Positions 8,253 through 16,489 of a stretch of 38,647 bases of DNA are shown in pieces. Numbering within the stretch: the stretch's first letter is position 1; every line of letters begins with the position of its first letter. Source of the stretch: Chloroflexota bacterium (GTDB lineage Bacteria > Chloroflexota > Anaerolineae > Anaerolineales > Anaerolineaceae); contig JAAZNC010000039.1 in NCBI GenBank assembly GCA_012798455.1, positions 1 through 38,647 on the forward strand, read 5' to 3'. The notes under the pieces were generated by a model. It had not been told where the DNA came from. It did not search any database and saw nothing but the letters and a program-made list of their open reading frames with translations. A program made the position numbers and the translations under genes.

Positions 8253-8501
8253 ATGCAGGTAATTAACGAAAAGAATAAATATTTTATCGGTATCGCAGTG
8301 TTCGCAATGGCAGTGTTCAGTTTCTTCCAGAAAGATTACTACAGCGTGGCGGCACTGGCATTCTTGTTGATAAGCGTCCTCACTACCTTTAATAAAGATA
8401 ACGAAACCATCAAGAACCCCAAACTCATGCAAACGTTGAACCTGATCGGTTATGTGATGGCAGCACTGATCTGGATCTTTGATATTTATATCAACAAATA
8501 A
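8253..8501 (+). CDS. 82-residue membrane protein, unknown
   Basis: The ORF begins MQVINEKNKYFIGIAVFAMAVFSFFQ. It has two or three hydrophobic segments (about 10-24, 30-43 and 62-76) separated by a short polar loop with FNKDNETIKNPK. It sits 39 nt after the MFS gene in an AT-rich gap. There is no strong Shine-Dalgarno sequence (AGGATA is nearest, about 9 nt before the ATG). I do not recognise a family. Codon use and frame continuity look genuine. Confidence 0.6.
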   Translation: MQVINEKNKYFIGIAVFAMAVFSFFQKDYYSVAALAFLLISVLTTFNKDNETIKNPKLMQTLNLIGYVMAALIWIFDIYINK

Positions 8502-8516
8502 ATACTGGATTTGTAC

Positions 8517-9101
8517 ATGCAGATCAAATTGGGGTGCTACCGGGTGGGGAATATTTGGAAATCTCAGCAGGATGTCTTTAAGCTGTTGGTGAGCCATTTT
8601 CGGCGGTATCACCTCATGGAAATCCAGGATGTTTATAAACTGTTCTATCAGGGGGTTTTTGGATCGGCACATGCTTTGCAGCCCACCCGTGCAGATTTCG
8701 AAACCGTTCTGCAGGATGAATTCGAGCGGATCACAGAAGATAAAAACCAACCATTATGGGAATCAATCCATCCTGATGGCAAGATCGTGCGTGTCAATTT
8801 GGCAGCGTACAAAACCCATGCTTTAGATTTCAGTTTGCTGTTGACATTGTGCCTCTGGACGGCAGAGATATCTGAAAAAGAAAAGGGCGGATCGGAAAAT
8901 ATAGTCCATGCCTTTGATACTTTCTATAAACTGTGTAAAAGTCGTAAGATTCCCAAATTCGATCCTGTGGATGTAGAGAAATATCAACGTTGGCTGGTCG
9001 AAAATAAATTTCCTGCAGTACATCATTCAGAAACATATCGTATGAAATACGATCCGCACTATCGTTTGGTGCATCGTGAATTTCTATCAATGCTGCGTTG
9101 A
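8517..9101 (+). CDS. Conserved hypothetical protein, about 194 aa
   Basis: This soluble, mostly helical protein contains FRRYHLMEIQDVYKLFYQGVFGSAHAL, a long segment that resembles conserved hypothetical proteins of Chloroflexota and Deinococci seen from memory. It also has IVRVNLAAYKTHALDFSLLL. The C-terminal half has VHHSETYRMKYDPHYRLVHREFL, a cluster of His and Tyr. I cannot assign a function. The start is uncertain: no good Shine-Dalgarno lies before the ATG at 8517; alternatives are TTG at 8511 or ATG at 8616. The 8616 start would cut the conserved helix. Confidence 0.6.
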   Translation: MQIKLGCYRVGNIWKSQQDVFKLLVSHFRRYHLMEIQDVYKLFYQGVFGSAHALQPTRADFETVLQDEFERITEDKNQPLWESIHPDGKIVRVNLAAYKTHALDFSLLLTLCLWTAEISEKEKGGSENIVHAFDTFYKLCKSRKIPKFDPVDVEKYQRWLVENKFPAVHHSETYRMKYDPHYRLVHREFLSMLR

Positions 9102-9105
9102 TTTT

Positions 9106-10311
9106 TTATTTTTTGATCAATCCATTGGCTGCTATCAGTCCGGACAGGAATGCCCAGTGCAGATTGAACCCCCCGCAAGGACCTAATACGTTCACTAATT
9201 CCCCCGCGAAAAATAATCCTGGGCATCGTCTGGATTGCATGGTTTCGGGGCAGATTTCTCCCAGCGGGACGCCGCCCGTGGAAGCCTGCGCGAACTTGAA
9301 TCCACGCACACCGCGTACAGCCAATACCTGGTTATGGATGGCATACAGCAGCGCCTCTTTTTGCGGTTGATGTATATCACCACAATGAAGATGTTTTTCC
9401 AACCTGGCATGTTGTAACAAAAAATCCACCACTTTTGCTGGAAGATAGGCTTTCAACAGTGCCTGGAGGCTACGCTCAGCATTATTGGCGGAGCTTAAAG
9501 CTTTTTCAATTTCCTGCCCGAAGCGGGCTGCAAAGTCGATCTTCAATTGATAGGAATCAATCTTATCAGGGTCGATCCAATGGCTGATGTCCATCACTCC
9601 CGGTCCATTCAGTCCCCATTGGGTGATGATAATGTTGCCGATGTTCTGAACGACAAGTTTATTTTGATACAGCAGCTCGACCCCGGCATCCAGGCGTACA
9701 CCCTGTAGTTTGTGAAAAGGGGTCGGGTCGGTTTCGATGGGGGAAAGAGCCGGATGAACCGGTAGAATGGTGTGACCCAAACCGGCGATCGGATCATACA
9801 GCACTGCGCGTGCACCCAATTGGGGGTTGGCAGGGCTGCCGCAGGCGAGGATCAATTTTTCACAGTGATACTGCTGCGACGGGTCAGCGCTGTGGAGGAT
9901 GAAACCATCTTTGTTCTTTATGATTTTGGTAATGAGGGTGTTTGTGCGCAGTTTGGTATCTTTGAGATTGTCCATCAAGATGTCTACCACATTGGCGGCT
10001 GAATAGGAATGCGGATAAATCCAACCGTCTTCGCTGGCGGTGGTGGGGATACCGCAGGACTCGAGGAAAGTTAACACTTGAACCAATGGTATCTTTTCAA
10101 AACATCTTTGCAGGGCATTTTGATCATCAGTGAAATATTGCTGTGCTCCGGCGTGTTGATTCGAGATGTTGCAACGTCCGCTGCCGGTGGCACTCAACTT
10201 GCGTCCCGGAGTTGAATTGGCATCAAACACCTGCACATCCAAACCCAATTGTTTCGATTTGATGGCTGTGCATAACCCGCTGGTTCCTGCTCCGATGATA
10301 CCGATTTGCAT
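9106..10311 (-). CDS. BaiN/HI0933-type NAD(P)/FAD-dependent oxidoreductase
   Basis: The ATG at 10311 gives an N-terminus beginning IGIIGAGTSGLCTAI, the Rossmann FAD motif (GxGxxG). It is followed by GRKLSATGSGRCNISN, diagnostic of the HI0933/BaiN family. The C-terminal part has GVRGFKFAQASTGGVPL and GLFFAGELVNVLGPCGGFNLHWAF, the family's second FAD-contact region. Length (401 aa) is normal. The family includes flavoproteins of unknown specificity; BaiN has been implicated in bile acid reduction. No neighbour clarifies the substrate. It is divergent from the next gene over a 111-nt gap. Confidence 0.9.
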   Translation of the reverse strand: MQIGIIGAGTSGLCTAIKSKQLGLDVQVFDANSTPGRKLSATGSGRCNISNQHAGAQQYFTDDQNALQRCFEKIPLVQVLTFLESCGIPTTASEDGWIYPHSYSAANVVDILMDNLKDTKLRTNTLITKIIKNKDGFILHSADPSQQYHCEKLILACGSPANPQLGARAVLYDPIAGLGHTILPVHPALSPIETDPTPFHKLQGVRLDAGVELLYQNKLVVQNIGNIIITQWGLNGPGVMDISHWIDPDKIDSYQLKIDFAARFGQEIEKALSSANNAERSLQALLKAYLPAKVVDFLLQHARLEKHLHCGDIHQPQKEALLYAIHNQVLAVRGVRGFKFAQASTGGVPLGEICPETMQSRRCPGLFFAGELVNVLGPCGGFNLHWAFLSGLIAANGLIKK

Positions 10312-10422
10312 TTCAATATCCTGATCTGTCTCTTTCCTGCTCAAAATATTTCACAAATTCGCAATTTTAACCATACTGTATTAGAATTAATTAATTTCGT
10401 CAAATTTCAGGAGGTCAGTAGG

Positions 10423-11184
10423 GTGAAATACTTATATCTGTCTCTCTTACCAGAAGCGCTGATAGCTTCTATGTTAACACCAGAAGAGTTCGGTGTCTAT
10501 TATGCAGTTGGATCATTAAAGAAATCGCGTGGTCAGGCGATTTTTTTTGAAATTGATCCTGATTTTCGCAGTGATGAGTTTCAAATTGACGAAGCTCTGA
10601 AACGCTGCATTCCACATGATGATGGCACTCCAAAACGGTCTATCTACATTTCAGTTTACCGTGTGCTGGAACGCATTCCCTTGAAGGCTCTGCGTAAATT
10701 GTACCTGGTCACGCAAGATGGGCGTACATTGGGTTTGGAAAAAAGTAAAACACTACCAAAAACCGATAATGGGATGCATTTATACCGTGAAATAGCTCCG
10801 GTAAACCCTCTGGTTGCCAGTACGTTGGACGCCAAAGCATTCTATGAATTGATCGTTCGTAATCCAACCAGTCTGGTAAAAGTTCCTGCTGTTTGTTTTG
10901 CGGAATTGAAATTAGGTGAGCTTGCCGAAGATCCTCAGAATGGTGATGTTGGTGATCTACCGTATGAGAACATCTTTCACTTACGCGATTGTCTGTTGGA
11001 ATTGCGCACAAAGTATGTCAATACGAAAATGATCGACCGCACTCCCGCAGGCGGGTTGCCTTACCGCACCATAAAAAATGGTGTGTTTGTTGGTAATGAA
11101 AAGGACATACTTTATTATCCAATTCCAAGCCAGGAGGAATTGATCAAGGAAAATTATTCCTGGTGGCGATCCGCTAGTTTCTAA
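10423..11184 (+). CDS. Orphan protein, 253 aa, GTG start
   Basis: The open frame extends upstream to 10306, but a perfect AGGAGG at 10409-10414 lies 8 nt before a GTG at 10423. This gives a start at VKYLYLSLLPEALIASMLTPEEFGVYYAVG. The protein is soluble with no membrane segment, and it contains FFEIDPDFRSDEF, SIYISVYRVLERIPLKALRKLYLVTQDGR and a final YYPIPSQEELIKENYSWWRSASF. The last part looks like a compact folded C-terminus. I do not recognise a family. It stands alone between the flavoprotein and hppA. Confidence 0.7.
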   Translation: MKYLYLSLLPEALIASMLTPEEFGVYYAVGSLKKSRGQAIFFEIDPDFRSDEFQIDEALKRCIPHDDGTPKRSIYISVYRVLERIPLKALRKLYLVTQDGRTLGLEKSKTLPKTDNGMHLYREIAPVNPLVASTLDAKAFYELIVRNPTSLVKVPAVCFAELKLGELAEDPQNGDVGDLPYENIFHLRDCLLELRTKYVNTKMIDRTPAGGLPYRTIKNGVFVGNEKDILYYPIPSQEELIKENYSWWRSASF

Positions 11185-11212
11185 GGCTTGAATCATAGTA
11201 CGACCTTTGTAG

Positions 11213-11225
11213 CTGGGAATCCCAG
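11213..11225. repeat. 13-bp palindrome upstream of hppA
   Basis: CTGGGA-A-TCCCAG is a perfect 6-bp inverted repeat about a single base. The spacing is too short for an RNA hairpin, so if real it would be a protein-binding site. It lies about 50 bp upstream of the hppA start. No conserved family of such sites is recalled. Confidence 0.3.
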
Positions 11226-11274
11226 ATGGGTGAAGTATGGCTTTTTTTAGATCATAATCATACAAGGAGTTATC

Positions 11275-13350
11275 ATGTCTTCACAAAGTTGGTTGTTGAT
11301 AGGGGTGGGCGCCGGATTGATTTCCGTAGCTGTAGCATTGTATCTGTTTTTTTGGGTTCGCAAACAGGATGCGGGTACAGAAAGAGCGCAGGAGGTGGCA
11401 CGCTGGATCCGTGAAGGTGCCAGTTCTTACTTGAAGAAGTTGTACTCTTCTCTGGGCTTGGTGGCTGTGATTTTGGGTTTTGTCATCGCACTGGTCTTTA
11501 GTTTTGATATGTCTGGATTGGCAAACTCGGAAATCACCGTGAACAGTGCCGAAGGGTTGAGGGTTGCGATTACGTTCATTGCCGGTGCCATTTGTTCAGC
11601 TGTGGCGGGCTATATGGGTATGAGTGTGGCAGTGGAAGCGAATGTGCGTAGCGCCACTGCAGCTGAAAAATCACTGAACCAGGCTTTCAAAGTCGCTTTC
11701 TATGCCGGATCCGTGATGGGACTGGCAATGGTGGGTTTAGCTGTGATCGGTATGTGCTCGATCTTCTTTATCACTGGCGATCCCGAATTGATCTTGGGCT
11801 TTAGTTTTGGTGCTTCAACCCTGGCGCTGCTGGCCAAGGCAGGTGGTGGTATTTACACCAAAACCGCCGATATTGCAGCTGATCTGGTAGGGAAGGTGGA
11901 GATCGGTATCCCGGAAGATGATCCCCGCAACCCGGCAGTGGTAGCTGATAATGTGGGTGATAATGTAGGAGATGTAGCTGGCATGGGTGCCGATATTTTT
12001 GACAGCTACGTTGCCTCTACGGTGGCTGCCGTTTTGTTGGGCGCCGCTCTTCCAAATCAAGGTGATACCCGCTATGTAGTCTTTCCATTGATCCTGTGTG
12101 TGCTTGGCATCTTCGCTTCCCTGATCGGTATTCAGTTTGTACGGGTTGGAAAGAAAGGAAAGCCTGGTACCGCGTTGAACAATGGCACAGTCATCACCGC
12201 AGTCATTTATGCTGCTATGGTAGCTGCTTTGGTGTTTTTCGGTGGATATGATAAGGGAGCTTTGTGGGCAACCCTGGTTGGATTGATCACGGGTGTGATC
12301 ATTGGTTTTACTTCCGATTACTTCACATCCGATGCTTATAAACCGGTCAAAGAAACCGCCAAAGTATCCGGTTCTGGTTCAGCCATTACAATCATTACTG
12401 GATATAGTTATGGGTTGATCAGCATCGTACCCTCTGTGCTTGGTATCGTTGTTGCGACGCTGCTGTCTTACTTTCTGGCACAGTCTTCCGGTGTGTTGAC
12501 AGGTGTTTATGGCATCGGTATCAGTGCGGTGGGGATGTTGGCGATCAGCGGTATGATTGTTTCTGCAGATGCATACGGACCCATTGTGGATAATGCCCGT
12601 GGAATTGCTGAAATGGCAGGTATGGATCATGAGGTTATTGAAAGAGCAGATATCCTGGATTCAGCCGGAAATACCGCCAAGGCTATCACCAAAGGATTTT
12701 CTATCAGTGCGGCAGCACTAACCGTTCTGGCATTGTTTGCATCTTACGCAGAAGTGATCGAGGCAAGTGGTATCGAACTGGTCATTAGTTTGCGTGACCC
12801 GATTGTCATCGCTGGAGTATTTCTGGGTGCCATGACCCCGCCGCTATTCAGCGCGCTTACTATGCTATCAGTGACGCACAATGCTTTTGATATGATCGAA
12901 GAGATCCGCCGCCAATTCCGTGAGAGACCGGGTATTTTAGCTGGTAAAGAAACACCTGATTACAATACTTGTGTGGGATTGGCTGCTCAGGGTGCCTTAA
13001 AATCATTGGTGCTGCCTGCTTTCCTTGCCATCGGATTGCCCCTGCTGGTCGGCTTCATCTTGGGACCCAATGCTTTGGGTGGTTTCTTGGGTGGCGCCAT
13101 TTTCACTGGTATTGTTTTCGCCCTATTAATGTCAAATGCTGGGGGATTGTGGGATAACGCCAAAAAATTCATCGAAACCGGAAAGTTCGGTGGGCCCGGT
13201 TCCGATTCTCATAAGGCAGCAGTGGTTGGGGATACGGTAGGTGACCCTTTCAAGGATACGGCTGGTCCTTCCCTTAATACACTGATCACGGTTATGTCAC
13301 TGGTATCTTCTTTGTTTGCTCCCGTGATCGCTGCTTTCCATCTTTTCTAG
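11275..13350 (+). CDS. hppA: Membrane H+-translocating pyrophosphatase, K+-independent type
   Basis: This 691-residue protein, with about 16 hydrophobic segments, couples pyrophosphate hydrolysis to ion pumping. Catalytic motifs are intact: DDPRNPAVVADNVGDNVGD with GMGADIFDSY, and GDTVGDPFKDTAGPSLN near the C-terminus. The segment GNTAKAITKG carries Lys and Thr at the positions that separate K+-independent pumps from K+-dependent ones (which have Ala at both). From family knowledge this indicates K+-independent H+ pumping, since known Na+ pumps are K+-dependent. SD AAGGAG precedes the ATG. It would conserve energy from PPi made in biosynthesis. Confidence 0.96.
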   Translation: MSSQSWLLIGVGAGLISVAVALYLFFWVRKQDAGTERAQEVARWIREGASSYLKKLYSSLGLVAVILGFVIALVFSFDMSGLANSEITVNSAEGLRVAITFIAGAICSAVAGYMGMSVAVEANVRSATAAEKSLNQAFKVAFYAGSVMGLAMVGLAVIGMCSIFFITGDPELILGFSFGASTLALLAKAGGGIYTKTADIAADLVGKVEIGIPEDDPRNPAVVADNVGDNVGDVAGMGADIFDSYVASTVAAVLLGAALPNQGDTRYVVFPLILCVLGIFASLIGIQFVRVGKKGKPGTALNNGTVITAVIYAAMVAALVFFGGYDKGALWATLVGLITGVIIGFTSDYFTSDAYKPVKETAKVSGSGSAITIITGYSYGLISIVPSVLGIVVATLLSYFLAQSSGVLTGVYGIGISAVGMLAISGMIVSADAYGPIVDNARGIAEMAGMDHEVIERADILDSAGNTAKAITKGFSISAAALTVLALFASYAEVIEASGIELVISLRDPIVIAGVFLGAMTPPLFSALTMLSVTHNAFDMIEEIRRQFRERPGILAGKETPDYNTCVGLAAQGALKSLVLPAFLAIGLPLLVGFILGPNALGGFLGGAIFTGIVFALLMSNAGGLWDNAKKFIETGKFGGPGSDSHKAAVVGDTVGDPFKDTAGPSLNTLITVMSLVSSLFAPVIAAFHLF

Positions 13351-13371
13351 AGAAAACGTACATTTAAAAAA

Positions 13372-13404
13372 CCCCTTTTAAAACCTGAAAGGGGCTTTCA
13401 TTTT
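13372..13404. terminator. Bidirectional terminator between hppA and znuB
   Basis: CCCCTTT (13372-13378) pairs with AAAGGGG (13388-13394), with a 9-nt loop. A T-rich tract follows on the plus strand (up to 13406), and an A-tract precedes it for the minus strand. It lies between convergent genes and can stop both. Confidence 0.8.
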
Positions 13405-13423
13405 TTAATTGCAGCAGATGTTA

Positions 13424-14245
13424 TTAATGCTGCAATGCTCGTTTGCTGTGCAAGGATTTGCCGATCTGGGCGATCCCATAAGCAACCCCGCTGATCAAGA
13501 TGATAGTAGCACCTGATGTGAGGTTGAAAAAATAGGAAAGAAATAACCCACAGGTGGTGAAAAATATTCCAAGCAACACCGCAGCAAGCATCATTTTTTT
13601 CATATCCTTATAGAAAATGCCGGCGATAGCTGGTGGAATGGTGAGCAGGGCGATCACCATGATCAGCCCTACCAGGCGCATGGTGATGACCACTGTCAGT
13701 GCGATCAGCCCAAATAGAATGAAGAAGATGGTGCTGACCGGAACGTTCTCAACTGTGGCAAATTCCTCATCGAACGATACCGCCACGATCTCTTTAAAGA
13801 GCAGGGTTACGGTCAACAAAATGAGAGTATCCAGAACGATCATGAATATCAGATCACTGTTAGGTACTGCCAAAATGCTGCCAAACAGGTAGGTCATCAG
13901 ATCTGCTTTGTAACCGGGGCTGAGATCAAGAAAGATGATGCCAAGCGCCATCCCTATTGCCCACATCACACCGATTATCGTATCGGAGCGTTCTCTGGTA
14001 TTTCTCTGTACGTAGCCCATCCCCAGGGCGGAAAGTAATGAGAAGATCACGGCGCCAAGTACTGGATTTTGATTGAGAAAATAAGCAATACCGATGCCGC
14101 CATAGGCGGCGTGGGCGATCCCACCGCTCAAGAAAACCAGGCGGTTCACGATGATAAGTGTGCCAATGATGCCGCAGGCAATGCTCACCAGCGTTCCCGC
14201 GATCAGCGCATTACGGAAAAAGGTATATTGCAAAGCTTCAAGCAT
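13424..14245 (-). CDS. znuB: Zinc/manganese ABC transporter permease
   Basis: This 273-residue permease of the ABC-3 family has eight or nine hydrophobic segments. It contains FLSGGIAHAAYGGIGIAYFL, a typical first-half motif (SGGIAHAAYGG), plus the second-half motif RLVGLIMVIALLTIPPAIA. It overlaps znuC by 8 nt. With ZnuA and ZnuC it forms a metal uptake system. It is last in the zur-znuA-znuC-znuB operon. Confidence 0.93.
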   Translation of the reverse strand: MLEALQYTFFRNALIAGTLVSIACGIIGTLIIVNRLVFLSGGIAHAAYGGIGIAYFLNQNPVLGAVIFSLLSALGMGYVQRNTRERSDTIIGVMWAIGMALGIIFLDLSPGYKADLMTYLFGSILAVPNSDLIFMIVLDTLILLTVTLLFKEIVAVSFDEEFATVENVPVSTIFFILFGLIALTVVITMRLVGLIMVIALLTIPPAIAGIFYKDMKKMMLAAVLLGIFFTTCGLFLSYFFNLTSGATIILISGVAYGIAQIGKSLHSKRALQH

Positions 14246-15020
14246 CTTTCCCTCCGGATTGAGTATGGGGTGCTAACACCCGGTGCGGTACTCCGTGCGC
14301 GATCAGGTCGATGGGGCAATTGTAAATTGCGTTTACCATTTCCTCACTTATCTCTTTTGAACCATGATAATACAGCCGGCGATTGATGCAGCCGATCGAT
14401 TTGACGTGGGATGAAACTGCATCCATGTTGTGACTGACCATGATGATGGTCATGGTTTCATTGAGTTTGTGCAGGAGTTCGTAGATATTGGCAGAAGCCT
14501 GTGGATCCACACTGGCAGTGGGTTCATCTAGTAAAAGAATCTGCGGAATGGTAGCCAGAGCGCGTGCGATGTAGACCCTCTGGCGTTGTCCGACAGACAG
14601 ATCACCGATGGAGCGGGTAGCCAAATCCGTAATCTCGACCTGATGCAAGGAATCATTGATGATCGCTTCATCCTCACTTCTCATTTTCTTCAATGTTCCC
14701 CGACAACCCAGGCGCCCCATTTTAACCACATCCCACACAGATATGGGAAATTCGCGATCAAAGGCAACCTGCTGGGGAACATAGCCGATATGGCAGCGCC
14801 CCTTTTGGGGGATGAAACCCATCACGCTGATCTCGCCTTTCATGGGTTCGATCAAGCCGATCAGCGTTCTTAGCAAGGTTGTTTTCCCCCCACCATTGGG
14901 CCCGATCAATCCGATGAAATCACCCTGCAGCACTTCCAGGTTGATATCTTCCAGAACGGGTTGTGAATCGTAACCTGCCCATAACCCTTGTACTTGAATA
15001 ACGGGTATAGTTTTTTTCAT
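14238..15020 (-). CDS. znuC: Zinc/manganese ABC transporter ATP-binding protein
   Basis: This 260-residue ATPase has Walker A GPNGGGKTTLL (about 40), a signature LSVGQRQR (about 149; the canonical LSGGQ has Val in place of the first Gly) and Walker B ILLLDEPTASVDP (about 167-179), with a His switch MVSHNMD. It energises import through ZnuB. The gene lies 4 nt downstream of znuA and overlaps znuB. Zinc rather than Mn or Fe is inferred from the His-rich partner ZnuA and a Zur-like regulator. Confidence 0.93.
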   Translation of the reverse strand: MKKTIPVIQVQGLWAGYDSQPVLEDINLEVLQGDFIGLIGPNGGGKTTLLRTLIGLIEPMKGEISVMGFIPQKGRCHIGYVPQQVAFDREFPISVWDVVKMGRLGCRGTLKKMRSEDEAIINDSLHQVEITDLATRSIGDLSVGQRQRVYIARALATIPQILLLDEPTASVDPQASANIYELLHKLNETMTIIMVSHNMDAVSSHVKSIGCINRRLYYHGSKEISEEMVNAIYNCPIDLIAHGVPHRVLAPHTQSGGKDA

Positions 15021-15024
15021 ATAT

Positions 15025-15927
15025 TTACTTTAATACTTCTGCTAAAGATTGGGTAATGTTTTTCATGTTATTCAACCAATCTTCCGCCAATGGGCTGATA
15101 AGAATGACCTGACCATTGATCTCACTGGCGATGGTTTCTGCTGCCCTGGTGTTGAATTCGGGTTCTGCAAACACGAACTGAATGCCATGTTCGTTGGCGT
15201 AGTTGATCAGATGTGCCAGTTCGGCAGCGCTTGGCTCATTTCCACCGATCTCAATGGCGATCTGTTCCAGATCATAATCGTGTGCGAAGTAACCCCAGGC
15301 AGGGTGGAAGGTGATGAATTGCCGGCTAGATATGGAAGCGAGTGAAGTTTGGATTTCCTGATCGAGATTGTCAATATCTGCCAGGAACGCATCCAAATTT
15401 TCTTGGTAGACAGTGCTGTTCCGAGGGTCACTTTCGGATAATGCCGTTGCAATAGAACGGGCAATAATCTTTACATTTGCAGGTGATAGCCAAATATGAG
15501 GATCTAGCTCTCCATGCTCGTGTTCTGTTCCAGCATCTTCGTCGTGATGTTCTTCTGCAGTCATAGCGATCTTTTCGATACCAGCGCTGGTATCGAAAAA
15601 TTTCATTTCAGGGTTGGCATCCTTGAATCTACTTAGCCAGGCATCCTCAAATTCCACCCCGATGGTGAAATAGATTTGGGAGTTACTGAGCGCTTCCATC
15701 TGAGAGGGCTGTGGTTCAAATGTATGGGGTTCTTCTCCAGGGCCGACCATCACATTTACGTCGACCAGGTCACCGCCGATGCGCTCTACGAAGTATTTTT
15801 GTGGCAGAATACTTACTGTGACGATGGTCTTGCCAGGGTTGGCAGACTGCTTTGGGTTGCAGGCTAGCAGCAGCACGGGGATGAGAAAAAAAGAGAACAT
15901 CGAAAGGTTTTTATGGTTGCGTTTCAT
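15025..15927 (-). CDS. znuA: Zinc-binding lipoprotein of ABC transporter
   Basis: The ATG at 15927 (preceded by AAGGA) gives MKRNHKNLSMFSFFLIPVLLLAC, a lipoprotein signal (LLLAC). It is a cluster A-I solute binder (300 aa), with GPGEEPHTFEPQPSQ (first metal-ligand His), a His/Asp/Glu-rich loop HHDEDAGTEHEHGELDPHIWLSP that includes the second ligand His, FHPAWGYFAHDY (third) and FAEPEFNTRAAETIA with the acidic ligand. The charged loop is typical of zinc-specific ZnuA. It captures metal outside the membrane and delivers it to ZnuB. Confidence 0.92.
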   Translation of the reverse strand: MKRNHKNLSMFSFFLIPVLLLACNPKQSANPGKTIVTVSILPQKYFVERIGGDLVDVNVMVGPGEEPHTFEPQPSQMEALSNSQIYFTIGVEFEDAWLSRFKDANPEMKFFDTSAGIEKIAMTAEEHHDEDAGTEHEHGELDPHIWLSPANVKIIARSIATALSESDPRNSTVYQENLDAFLADIDNLDQEIQTSLASISSRQFITFHPAWGYFAHDYDLEQIAIEIGGNEPSAAELAHLINYANEHGIQFVFAEPEFNTRAAETIASEINGQVILISPLAEDWLNNMKNITQSLAEVLK

Positions 15928-15944
15928 TGTTTTTTCCTTATGAC

Positions 15945-16379
15945 TTATTTGTTTGTTATAGATCGGCATTGCTGGCATATTCCACCCAATTGCAGCCAGT
16001 GATCTTGCATGATGAAATGGTTCTTTTTTGCAATTTCTTCGAATTGCGTTTCCAGATCCAAACCTTCAAAATAGATTGCTTTACCACAGCGATTGCAGAT
16101 GAGCAGGTGATTATGCCCCTCTTTCACCTTCAGGAATTTATTGCAGCCACTTTCCTGATGCACTTTCTGCAGCAGCCCCAATTCAGCCAGGCACTCCATG
16201 GTGCGGTAAACGGTGACCATTCCAATAGTAGGGTGGGTTTGGTGTGTGAGGCTGAACACCTCCATGGGTTCCAGTGCTTTATTACTATCTAGCAGAACAT
16301 CAACAATCGCTTCACGTTGAGCGGTGATGCGCATGCCGTTTGTCTGTAGTTTCTCTATCCATATTTTTTTTACTGGCAT
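15945..16379 (-). CDS. zur: Fur-family metal regulator, probably Zur
   Basis: This 144-residue Fur protein has a winged-helix domain (TAQREAIVDVLLDSNKALEPMEV; TVYRTMECLAELGLLQKV). The metal-site region is GHNHLLICNRCGKAIYFEG and a second CxxC occurs in GGICQQCRS, so both structural Zn pairs (CNRC, CQQC) are present. It lies first in the znu operon and is preceded by a 29-bp Fur-type palindrome. The operon content supports a Zur role. Fur (iron) is possible but no iron genes are nearby. Confidence 0.85.
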   Translation of the reverse strand: MPVKKIWIEKLQTNGMRITAQREAIVDVLLDSNKALEPMEVFSLTHQTHPTIGMVTVYRTMECLAELGLLQKVHQESGCNKFLKVKEGHNHLLICNRCGKAIYFEGLDLETQFEEIAKKNHFIMQDHWLQLGGICQQCRSITNK

Positions 16380-16391
16380 AGATGCTCCTTC

Positions 16392-16420
16392 TTATTGAAA
16401 ATGATTATCAATTTCAATAA
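16392..16420. promoter_or_regulatory. 29-bp Fur/Zur-type operator
   Basis: TTATTGAAA-A-TGAT-T-ATCA-A-TTTCAATAA is palindromic over 29 bp except for three central or spacer positions. It contains the TGAT.ATCA core typical of Fur boxes. It starts 12 bp upstream of the zur start codon, next to a candidate promoter on the minus strand. It also lies in the shared region to the Crp gene, about 70 bp upstream of it, and could influence both. Confidence 0.8.
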
Positions 16421-16447
16421 GTATAACAAAAATAAAAAAAATTACAA
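16420..16447 (-). promoter_or_regulatory. Candidate sigma70-type promoter of the znu operon
   Basis: Read on the minus strand, TTGTAA (16447-16442) and TATACT (16425-16420) are separated by 16 nt. Transcription would start inside the 29-bp palindrome, so metal-loaded regulator would block it. Confidence 0.5.
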
Positions 16448-16489
16448 GACTAGATTGCCATCCATTTTCAATTCAGCTAGAATGAAGAT

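Noticed and set aside
8238..8750. Minus-strand ORF of 170 aa
   Set aside because: It is antisense to two plus-strand ORFs and is His/Cys/Gln-rich in a way typical of shadow frames.
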